Assembly: GCA_964036295.1 (NCBI GenBank)
Contig: OZ038473.1
Location: 11,474,501 to 11,538,500 of the forward strand
Origin: Plumapathes pennacea
Lineage: Eukaryota; Cnidaria; Anthozoa; Antipatharia; Myriopathidae
Reading direction: 5' to 3'
DNA: 64,000 bases
The notes under the pieces are model-generated. The model was not told the DNA's origin and did no database searches. It saw only the letters and a program-made list of their open reading frames with translations. Position 1 is the stretch's first letter. Every line of letters begins with the position of its first letter. The position numbers and the translations under genes are program-made. Shown here piece after piece: positions 21,686 through 33,600 of this stretch.

Positions 21686-24600
21686 ATGAGCGCCATGCAA
21701 TCTGGAGACAGCAGTCCAGTTCGAATTGTGGATTTATGCCGTGGTTCTGGAGGCTTCGGATTCACATTGTCAAGCCAAGGACCTTGTGTTTTGAGTTCTA
21801 TCGTGCCTAGTGGACCGGCCGACAGGAAAGGATTGAAGCCAGGTGACCAAGTTATCGAGGTAAATGGAAAAATTGTTGAGAATGCCCCGCACGAAGTCGT
21901 TGTGAAATCCATCGCGAGATCACCCAGTGGCGTTGTACGGCTTGGAATCAGAAGTCCCACAGAAATGAAGGATAACTGTAAAGTTAATAACCCTGATAAT
22001 ACCGAAGAAGCTGCTTTCAGTAAAAACATCCTGAATCGAGTTGATAAAGTGGTAGAGGAACTCAAATCAGGTCAGCTGTTTATGGATTCTCCTGCTCTAA
22101 GACAGAGCTTTTCTAACGGACAGGTTATTACTGAAGAGGAAATAGTTAGTGATGAAGATCTTAAAGCTTCCTTCTCTGAAAGTATCCGGTCGGAAAGCTC
22201 AACACAGAGTCGTTCTACTGCCCAGAGCTACACAACGAGTCGACGATCTAGCGATGGAGATATAAACTCGGCGTTATCAACACCAAAATTATCACGAGTG
22301 TTGTATCCTGTGTTAACACCGGTCAAGCCAGCGGTGAATTCAGGAGATATCAAGCCCGAAATACGCAGTGTTGTGGGTTATTTGGGCTCCATTGAGTTAC
22401 CTGCTAGTTCAAGCCTTCCAACGGCGAGCTCAAATGCAATTCGCAACTCAGTGAGACGGCTTCGCGCACAGCAAAAGGTTCACGTCCTGTTTGTAATGGA
22501 GGTTTCATTTATTGGCGTGAGGCTTGTTGACAAAGAAAGGCGACCTGTTGTCACGTATCCGCTCAAGTCGTTGGCTTTTACAGGGCTTTGTTCTGACGAT
22601 AAGCGAGTGTTTGGGATTGTAACACGCAAAAACAGCGAAGCACGGAATCACTCGACCAGATGGCAAAATGTAAACAGTGAAAGCGAAGTGGCACAGAGTA
22701 CCACAATCAACTGCTCTTGTCACGTTTTCTCGGTCGATCCAGAGCTCTACCGACACGATATCCACGAAAACGTTGCTGAAAAGTTCGGTCTGAAATGCAG
22801 CCCTTGTGATAGCGGCTCTGGTTGTGTGGAATTCCCTTTATCGTGCTCTCCCATCTTGAGAGTGATCACTGGGTTATTCAAAGAAAGATCTGGCTCCGAA
22901 TCTGGGGGCACGAACAGTGATGGAGATAATCACACAGTTCACAGGAAGAGTCGGTCTAACTCACACTCTTCTAGTCTCTCGGAGTCGGACCCCACCACAC
23001 AGGAGAGGTGTCCAGAAGACAGAAGTACAGATGTCAGTCAGATTGATATAGAGGTGTACCCCATACAGGGTGTTGTTGGCACCAGTTACTTAATGCCAGG
23101 CAGCCAGCTTTCCACTGTAAAAGGTGCCACAGATAGTTATAATGGTAGAAATTCAAATGGTCTTGATAAAGAAAGACAAATCAATGACAGGACTGACTCT
23201 GGTCTTGGTTCAGATACATATCAAGTTCATGGCAATGGTGGCGTGCATCAGGTAAATGGCAGTGCAATCTGTACTCCTGCTGTTAATGTCTCATACCACT
23301 GTCGGGAAAGCTCTGCGGATTCAGAAATGTCAATGGGGTCTGGTCAGTGTGCTGTGCCAGGTGCGAAACATGGAATGGCACCTCTGCCCCAGTCAGGGAG
23401 AGACAATAGAAGTGGAACTGGACTCACAGATAGATCACTGAATGTCTTGAAAGAGGTAAGTGTCCACCCTGCTGTCTGTTTGGTGGTACCGTCTCTTGTT
23501 GTGTGTTGTTGGTTTCAAGCTTTGGGAATTGAAAAAAATAAAGTTATTTGCAATATAATCGTTGCCCTACCCACACAGTAACTACATGGAGATATTAGAT
23601 CTTAGATGGATATTGAAATTATGTATGGAAGGGACCAAATATATATATATATATGTTAGTAATATCTTGGAAACTCTCACGGGTAATATTGAACAAGCAA
23701 TAATGTTACCAACTGATGGATATTTACTGAACACAATCTGTTCAGTTTTGGAATATTTCCAGTTGTCCAAAATGCTGATGAAAAAGTGCTTTATGAAATT
23801 GTGTTCCTTGGTTGGCTTTTAGATGGATTTATTTTACAGAATTTAGAAACTAGCAAAAATTGAGAAAGGGTTTTGAGCAAACATGTTGCAGCTGAAATAA
23901 ATGGAATATTATTCTTGTGCATGATTTTGAAACTTGAAAATAGAACTAATTATATCTGCTAATTTTGTATGGCACTGGATCAATATTTGATGTGAATGGT
24001 CAGAAACAGTAGGGAAAAGGTTGTAAGTGCAAATTAATACTATTTTAAATGCTCTTTGAGTGGTTTGCAGTGTTTGCAGTTTGTTTTTTGTTATCTAACA
24101 AATTGTTTTGAATAATGATTATTAATCATTGAGACATTTTGTGTGGGTTTTTTTTTTTTACCCCAAAAAATTGTACATAAAATTACTGCATATTTACATA
24201 CAATTACTGCACAGATACTTGTTTGTTTGATAAACACTTGCTGATTATTTGTGGATGACATAAATTTGCCAAAACATTTTTGCTGGTTAAAATTAATTTT
24301 GTAAATAATTCATTCCCTACTCCTAAAATCCGGTTGAGCTTTTGTCTGCAGACAATAAGCAGTGAACAATGGTCAACACAAATGAAAGTGTTGTTTTAAT
24401 ATTGCAATTTGTTGTTTGTTGATAATGAGTCACTGGGGGCCATACTTTGCATTCCAAGGATTCACAGATATGATTATAGATCTACACAAGTTTTTAATTT
24501 TTTTTGTCAAATCTATTAAAAGCATGTGAATGTTTATCTTCCATGGGTCAGTATTTAGAATTCAGGAACAGGGTGTATGTGATAAACACAGTTTTTATTT

Positions 24601-27600
24601 TATTGGAAGACTGTTGAAAGATTAGTGGCCCCAAGGGTGGCTGAACAAAAGGGTTCATTCTTTCAATTGTCATTATTTGCATCAATGAACCACCAGTAAG
24701 AAATAGCTTTGTTGCTCAGAGAGTAGTTTCAAAGTTGTCTCCTTCTAGTATATTTTAGACACACACTTTGACACAAGACCATCTTTGAAACTTGATATAA
24801 AGTACACATCTGCTGTGGTTTGTTTGGATTTGACACTCTACTAACTTAACTGTAAAAGTATCCTACAATTAGTCTGTATTCCACTAAAAGCTTTTTTTCA
24901 CTGAGGCTGTTAATCTTCACACAAAAAACCTTTGTAGATTAATTTTCTTGAAGTGAATTGTGTTGCCTGGAGGTATGCTATAGCAGATAAGCTGTAATGC
25001 ATATGTACATTGTACATTATGTCACTTGGCACTTCAGATTTACAGATTGAAATTACATCTTGTTTCTTCAGCACATTTTGATAAACAAGAATAGTGGTTT
25101 ACAGTGGAGAGTATTTTATTTTGAAGCTTGATCTTCTAACACTTCTGGGAAATACTTCTTATCCAGTAGGACACATTGTGCATAAGGGAAATTACCATTT
25201 TAAAGGAAACTTAGGGCAGAAAAACTATACTGTCTAATCTTGTTCAGCTTCAGCTTTGTTCATTCAGTTCCTTTGCTTCTGCAAAAGCAGTGAAAGAGTT
25301 TCATTTTTATTCTCTTTGTGTAGGCAGCATGAAGTTTATTTTGGTCTCAGTAATGGCAATTTTCTGTTTCACTTTGACAGTGTGTGTATCCACTTATAAT
25401 AACCAAAACATATCTTCTCTTTCAGTCACTGGTTCATGCTGACATTGGTAAGTTGAGCTCTTTTGTGGATAACACATTTGAATTGGGTTATTCATAGACT
25501 ATGCTCTAAATAGGTGAAAAGAAGCACTAAAACATTCACAAATCACTGTTGTAAGCAACATTTATCATTCCAAATTTGGCTGCAAATAGCATACAGTAGT
25601 ATGTTATTTGACATGTTTTGTTCACTTGTCTGATTCAGACAATCCTGATCAAAAATCCTTGGGACTCCCTGTTGCTGTTTTGTTGTGACATACATTATGT
25701 GAGGACACAAAGGGGTACTCTTCTCTCTTCAGAAATTTTTTTGCTCACAGAACTGCATCACAACTTGCAGGTTCCTTGAAAACCAAGTCCTTGGAAGGTT
25801 CTGCTAGCATCAGTTCGAGCACCCATTCAGTGCACAGCCTGGGCAGTGTGCAGGGAGACATGCCTATGGATGGACGGGTTGCACGCTGGGCTCGTGGATT
25901 TGACAAACTCATGGACGATCCTGCTGGTCTCAAGTGTTTTAGGGTAAATATCATGTCATGTCAAATTTGTGTTTTAGGGTGAATATCGTGTCATGTCAAC
26001 TTTGTGTTTTAGGGTGAATATGTCATGTCAACTTTGTGTTTTTTTAGGGTGAATATCATGTCATGTCAACTTGAGTTTTAGGGTGAATATGTCATGTGAA
26101 CATTCTGACAAGATAGTGTCTGCAAAGACGATGACTTTGAAGTGTACAGTTTTATCAGTTACAGAAACATGGTTCTCTTTAGTGTTGACCGGGGACAAGT
26201 TTTTCGAAACTAGATTGGTAATCTAACCCAGATTTTAACTGAATTATTTCTTTTAATATTTTGGTGAATGGAATGCAGAGTTTTGTCCAAATCACCCAAA
26301 TAAAGGGCCTGTTTTAGGCTAAATGTTTTGTGTTTAGACAAGACACAACATAGCTGATATCAGTTTTTTCTACTGGAATGTTAGAATAAGAATTTTGAGG
26401 TTTTGTCCAAAGGTCCCCTAGTTTTGAAAGCCCAGAGACATTTCCTCAGGCTTGTACTGAAAATCAGCAGTGACACATGCTGTACTGGCATTTGCTAAAT
26501 GCTCCTGTTGAAACTTTTACTCCACCAGGAATTTCTCAAGAAGGAAATCAGTGAAGAGAACATTGTGTTCTGGATTGCGTGTGAAAAATTCCACAATATC
26601 ACCAACTATGAAGAGGTGAATAACCTGGACCCTTTTACCCCTAGTAGAGATCAACTTCAATGTTCTCTTTGCATTTTCTCGCTACAAATATTTAGTTTAG
26701 TAAAGATAATTTTGTGTTTGGTCTTGCACAGATGAAAGCTGCAGCTGAAAGCATCTTCAGGACTCACCTGGCTCCATGTGCTTCTATGCCGGTGAATATC
26801 GACAGCTCGGCAGTGAAGCGAGCAGAAGAGCAGCTACAGGAACCCAACAATGACATGTACAGACTGCAGCAACAGCAGGTACACAAGCCTCACTCCACTC
26901 CTCTTAAATTTGGGAGTGCGCCTGCCCGGTTCTTAGAATCCTTGTAAACCTTATTTCAGACCAAAATACGCGATTTTTCGGCCCTGTTTCGGACCTGTGT
27001 TTCCAAATTTTCCCCGGCCTTTTATCAGACCTGAGTAGTCTATTTCAGACCTGTATCTAAAAAATGTCCACCCTATTTGAAAACGATACCCTTTAGAGCA
27101 GCACATACATATACGGCTTATATATTGGGATTAACCCCTAGTACCAGAAGAACAGAGGACGATAAATGCGTGATCGGTATGGTGTCGGTAACGTGGTCGG
27201 TATGGTGTCCGGACCGTAACGTAGTCAGTATGGGGTTAGAAGCATAGTTGGTATGTGGTCGGAAGCATAGTCGGTATGTTGTCGGAAGCATAGTCGGTAT
27301 GTGGTCAGAAGCATAGTCGGTATGTGGTCGGAAGCATAGTCGGTATGTTGTCGGAAGCATAGTCGGTATGTGGTCGGAAGCATAGTCGGTATGTGGTCGG
27401 AAGCATAGTCGGTATGTGGTCGGTAACGTAGACGGTATGTGGTCTATACGTGGTCGGTAAGGTAGTCTGTATGTTGTTGGTAAGGGGTCAGTAACGTAGT
27501 CGGTGTGGATGTGATTACTCGTGTGTTCGACTTGTTATCGACTACATACTTACCAGTACAGCTTGTTCATACAGACAATGCAACATTTTGACAAGCGAAT

Positions 27601-30600
27601 TTTGATGCCTAGCAACATTTTCTTTCCCCAGGTCTACGCACTAATGAAGTTTGACAGTTATCCTCGGTTTCTGAAGTCGGACTTGTACAGGAAGTCTCTG
27701 GCAGCTGACATGGAAGGTCTGTCGCTGCCATTTGACATAGAAGAAGATGCGGCGGAGAAAGAGCTGAAGGGGCGGGGCTTCTTGAAAAAGGTTTGATAAA
27801 TGTTTTTTTATGCTGTCCTTATCTGTATAGCTCTGTACAAACCTACAGTATGGTGAGTTTCTTAACGTAAGCCTCGATTGAAACAGAAAGCTTATGGCAT
27901 GACCATGTATGTATTATAGTTGAGTGAGGTTTTACGAGCGTTCACTGAAGAACGAAATCTGCACTTGAATCCTCAGTTTTGTTCAATGGCCGCTGACTCA
28001 AAAATGCGGTGACCGCGCGACCGAAAAACGTATTTCCGCGGTGTCACGCGATATGAAACTAGAAATCGGAATGCAGCGATTGCCCCTAATTCGGGCCCAG
28101 TGTCCCTTGTCTTTGCCCCATACAACGGGTGGTTACTCAGCTGCGCCTTTGTTTTGTACTGTATATTTTATTTATTCAATTATCATTGATATTCGAGAAC
28201 ACTGTAATTGCCTTAGGTTATCATAAATGATTGATGCAAACAGATACAAAAAACTGAACGGTTGTAAATATTTTTTAATGTATGGGGCCAGTTTTGTTTG
28301 ATCAACATGAGTGTTCGCGTTTTGAAGGTCAGTAGTCGGTTTTCCGCTGAACTTGCTCTATCAGTCAGCTTTTCTTGTTATACATAACATTTGATAACGC
28401 TTTCATCGTGAATGAAAGGTAATGTACAGTACGGTAAATTATGCTGTGTTACTCTACATAAGTCGATTGGAACCGTAATCATGTTGATTTTGATTTAAGT
28501 GTTCATGTTTTGATTAGTTTCTTTGGACTTGTAATGTCACTTGTAACCGGGTTCGCTCTGGAAAAGTATCATTTTTAGCTGCAACAATGCTTTGTTACTT
28601 TATTACGTAAAATCGATTCGAACTGCAGTTTTTTTGTTTTGGTTTCAGTGTTTATGTTTTCGTTAATATCTTTGGACTTGTAATGTATTGTAACTTGTAA
28701 ATGCAATGGAGATATTGGGTTCGCTCTGGGAAGGTTCGTTCTTCTCTCAGACACAACACTGCTTTGTTACATTATGTAAAATCGATTCGAACTGCAGTTT
28801 TTTTTGTTTTGGTTTCAGTGTTTATGTTTTCGTTAATATCTTTGGACTTGTAATGTATTGTAACTTGTAAATGCAATGGAGATATTGGGTTCGCTCTGCT
28901 TTGTTACTCTACATAAGCTGATTAGAACCGTAATCATTTAGCTTTTACTTTCAGTGTTCATATTTCATTAGATTCTTTGTAATTTCACTTGTGAGTGCAG
29001 TGTAGGTATTGGGTTTTCGTTTGCTCTGGGAAGATTATTTTTGTTTTTCAGATAAAATATTGCAAACGGTGATCATTAAAGCGTAAATTAATACAAACGA
29101 TCTTAATATTAATAAGGCTTTGTAGCAGCCGATAAACCCGTATAGTTAAATGTAATTAAACGTTAAGAAAACGTAAAATAGGAAATTAAATAGGTGCTGT
29201 GTTTTTTCTGGCCCTTTCACTCCTGAGCTCATAATGCACATTCTCCCAACCATTCCAGAAGAAAAATTGAAAGAGTATTTTAATATCCTCAGTCGGGGCG
29301 AGCGATCAAATGCTTACCTCTCCTCACTGTGTGATATTATCTCTGTTGATAGACTGAAAGAGAAAATTGAAGTTGATCAGTGTCAGGAGTTAAAGGGTTA
29401 CAATTTATATGAATAATGTAAAACGAGATAACAGCTTTTAAAACAACTTAAAAGGTTTCGCATCTGGTGTTCTGAAGTCTGTCAAATTAAACCTTAAATA
29501 TGGAAAAGAAAATGCAAGTTCTTGCCATACGAATTTCGCTTTTTCTTTTCTCTCTTTGTTTAAGATATTCGTTTGTATAGTAAACTAACGCCTGTGAAGC
29601 CTTTTATTCTTTAATTTAATTTCAATTACTTGCGTTTTCCTGTGTTTACCGCCAGCTGGTCTAAACCTTAAATCCATTCTACAGGTTTCTTATCTCTACC
29701 CATCTTCTGAAGAATCTGAATTTTCCAGTGGTAGCAGTCGAAGCAGTTTTAGTAATGAAGGAAAGGTAACTATAAAATAGCCGATGACTATGATAACTAC
29801 GCACGCTTTGATTGGTTAAAAACCGTTCTATTAATAACGATATAAAATAAATGCTACGTATGCTCTGATTGGTTAAAAAACACATAACGATAAAAAGACG
29901 GGCTGCAGTTATTTTATAACGTATCTCGTGTTTTTCCAACATCCCGCGTATTTCTACAAAGACATTGAAATATAAAAAATACGGGACTAAACTTCTATAC
30001 AAGCATAATTGAAAGCTAACATTGAACGTACCATGGAGTGTTCCTTGGGGCATGGTTGTATCAATAAATTGCTTAGATTACTTCCTAATTTCATATAAAA
30101 ATTTAAAATCAAAGGGTTCATAGACGCAGCAGGTTAGTCAAAATTAATAACTTAGTCTAAAAAGTTTCCAACTTTTCTGGTGTCGCAAGAAGGCGCAGGC
30201 GACAGTTGTAAGTTTAAACCTCGCCATGCCTTTTAAACGCACTCTTCCGACACAAGTCTAACTGCGTAAGTTTCCATAATCGTCTTCACAGCGCTCTGGT
30301 CGCGGCTTTGGAAGCAAACACGGCCCAAGTAAAAAGTCATTCAACAGTACAGGCGATGACAACAGGATGGGCGAGAAGAAGAAGTCGTTTCTTCCGTGGA
30401 AAGGTGGGTTTTTACCACAACACACTAGTTTCTCGCTCTCTGATTGGTCGATTTACCGTTGTAAATAAGAGTCCAGACAACGATGCTGACGCCAGCATGT
30501 CACGTTTTGCAGCGAAATACAACGAAAGTTTCCTGTATATTTCTAAATGTTGTGGTAAAATTAATAAATTTCCACTGGTTTGCCGTGGTGTGGACTCTTA

Positions 30601-33600
30601 TTTACCACGATATACGTCATCACATGGTCAAAATTAGTTGCGGACTCACTCGGCCGTGGAAAGGTGGTGTCTAGTCGGCCACTCACTGCCTAGAAGTATC
30701 TCAGCGATATAATCCCAGCCTCCAGTGCGACCCCAGGGGCGGGCAATTTCCATGGCAACCTTAATAGATATATTTATTTTCGCATAAAATATTAAACGGG
30801 GCACATTTATGTAAGGAACAGTAACACTCAATATCTTTAAGTCATTGTCACGGCAACCTTTAGCCTGATTTTCACGAGCGATGCAGACACAAGCGCCATC
30901 ACAAGGAAAAGTAATAAAGTTGGTTGCTTGCGCTTGCATTGAGCCTGTTTATTTCAAAGTAATAACTCTTGTGCTTGCGTACCTCGTGAAAACCAGGCTT
31001 TACGGAAGTCGTTGTCACATTCTATTTCCCTTCGTTAGTGTAAATTGCTCTAGTAGCCGTTCAGAATTGTTAACCCCATTTCTTTTACAACCATTGTATT
31101 TTAATTTCTTTCCTTTCGTCCCCTTTTTTGTGTGCTTCCAAATTGGACATCCGTTCTGACGTTTTCATTTCCGCCCGTGAATTGAAAAACCTTACTTGAG
31201 GTCGTAACCAAGCTTTAGTGTACATTAATTTATAAATTTGACAGCTATGTCTTTCCTTTTGACAGAGGAACAATAGCGCTAATGTTAGTTATTAGTGCCT
31301 TTGTCCCTACCTCTCTCGAGAGGCAAGGTTCGTTGTGCTAACGTAAGGGCTATCCTTTTGTGATTTAATCTTGTGCGCTGATGTCTCCGCCTCTCTCATT
31401 TGCAGTTAAACAACCTAAAAAAGGTAAGTGTTAATGGACATAAGTCACTGTCCTTCTGTCAATATCTCAGTGACTTGGAACTTTTATGAACGGCAACCAA
31501 ATTGTTGGCGAATCGCCTGAAGTGATACTTTATTTTCTGTGATGACAAAACGCAACTGTTGAAATGCTGAAGTTTCAAATTTCAAGTCGTTCTTTCCACT
31601 TTGCTTCGCGGAGTGTTTACATGTACAATGGTAAGCTGCGAAGTCTAAAATCAGAATTGAGCTAGTATCATGCACATCGGGTCGAGAGAAGGGTGTTTTT
31701 TTTCGTTGTTTTGCTTCTCCTGCAGCTAAATTTATGTTGTACGTGCTTTTGATATTGTTAGTCCGTTAACACTTCGTCAGGGATTAACGAAAGCCGGGAG
31801 TTTGTATTCATCTTTACTTTTTCAGTCTCGTGCTTTCTTTGTACATTTTGAGTAGACGAAAGACGTAGTACTTTTAGTTTTCAGAGTGTGTGTTTATCTC
31901 TGACTTTCCCTGCCGTCCAGATGCTCTAGATACGATAAAGGGCGTTCGCCTGTTTATATAACGTGTGTTTATTTGTGTGCTCATTGTTTATTCCTCGATT
32001 CTCGTTGCAGGCCGCGAGTTCGACAGTCAGCCTGGCAGTGCACGGAGCTCCTTCTCGTCCTTGTCAGACTCTGTACAAAACATCAGCTGTTCATCAGAGG
32101 TAAGCAACGTTCTTTCGTGATTCTCGTGTTCGGGTAGAAACGTCGCAACACGGAAAATCCAAATATATGTCCCAACACAGTTGGAGCATGCCAGTGTAAG
32201 GATGATGTTGGACGCCCGGACGTGTTGCCTGACCAACCTCAATTTTCTTTTTCAGTGTCTCACCAGAAATATACCATAAAGATAGGGGGACTTGGCTTTT
32301 GATAACTTGCTCAGAGCTGATTTGAACTACCAATTCTCGTTACATCACTTATGCAATATATTCATAAAAGGTTGGGAGAATCTGCATTTTGAGTTTAAAA
32401 GTGAACGGGTTAAGGCTAATTTCTTTCTAAGCTCGAACTATATTTCGCGCCTGCGGTATCGCGTTGAAACTAGCCTTGGTTATCTGATTCAATCGTGGAG
32501 TTATTTTTAGCGGTTACGTGTTGTATTGAAAGTTAAGATTATCACGACATCGCGTGCAGTGAACGGGAGCAAGCGCAATGAAAAGGAATATTTTGATCCT
32601 TTCGTCTTTCGTTTGCGTCGAGCCTGTTTTCACCGTGGGTTGACTTGGGCGCACTTTTGAGCTCCCTACCAAAGTAAACCCATAAAAGCGAGTGGCCAAA
32701 CGAAAACTAGGAGGAGAAGGCGCGGCCGAAAGTCGAAAAAGTCGTCGAATGCGCTCAGAAACCTACGGAAACGCTTGCTTCGCAGGCTAATTATTCTCAG
32801 GACTAAAAGGTTAACTTGAATTTGTCTCGGAATTCCCCATCAGTCACTCCACAACGAGACGAGGCGGGAGAACGAGTCGTTCCAATTTTGTCGCGTTGTC
32901 CTCCCCGATCACTCGTCCACCATCTTGGTAGCCAAGCCTGGTGAGACGTTACGTCACGCGCTGGAGTTGCTGTGTGAGCGACGTCACTTGTCCCTGGCCG
33001 CGCTGGACGTGTTCCTGGGGACGTCTGAGAAGGTATGACGTGCAGAGTAGTTTTACGATATATGCAGTAAAACTGTGCCCCCCCCTTTTTCTTGGGAGGG
33101 GGGGGGGGGGAGAGAGATGGCGAAGGGTTGTAGGAAGGGACATTTCCGTTTATCCCAAGAAGACGACTTACACAGCCGTAACGCGTAACTAGTCTCAGAC
33201 TGTAAAATAAAGTCTACTGGCCCGTCGGGCACAGAACGAACGTTTGTTGCTAGCCCAATGTCACGTGTTGGCCCGAGCGTCGGACCAGCGGATTATTTGC
33301 CCTGGGGCCGTATTCATCAAACTGGCTTACGAACAAAAATGTACCTAAGTATGATTTACGCATCGTAGGTTCGACTTACGCATACTATCTCACTCAAGAT
33401 AGTATGCATAAGTCCTTGTTCTGATGCATTAGTCATAGTTACGAACAGGTGCGTTGTGTGTGGGGACCTTAGACGACTGTGTTGTTGTGCTGGTTTTAGG
33501 TGGCGTTGTCAGAAGAGCTGAATGAAGACATGGCGGATCTGGCCAGACAGGTGGTTACGCTGGAGCACCGAGTGTTGTTCAGGTATGACAAACAAACAAA

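Noticed and set aside
21562..22065. 167-codon minus-strand frame
   Set aside because: It is the antisense shadow of the RGS12 PDZ exon.
27118..27360. 80-codon minus-strand frame with a repeating peptide
   Set aside because: It is the translation of the 23-bp tandem array in an RGS12 intron.
27170..27510. CRISPR-like array
   Set aside because: The units are directly tandem without unique spacers, inside an animal intron.
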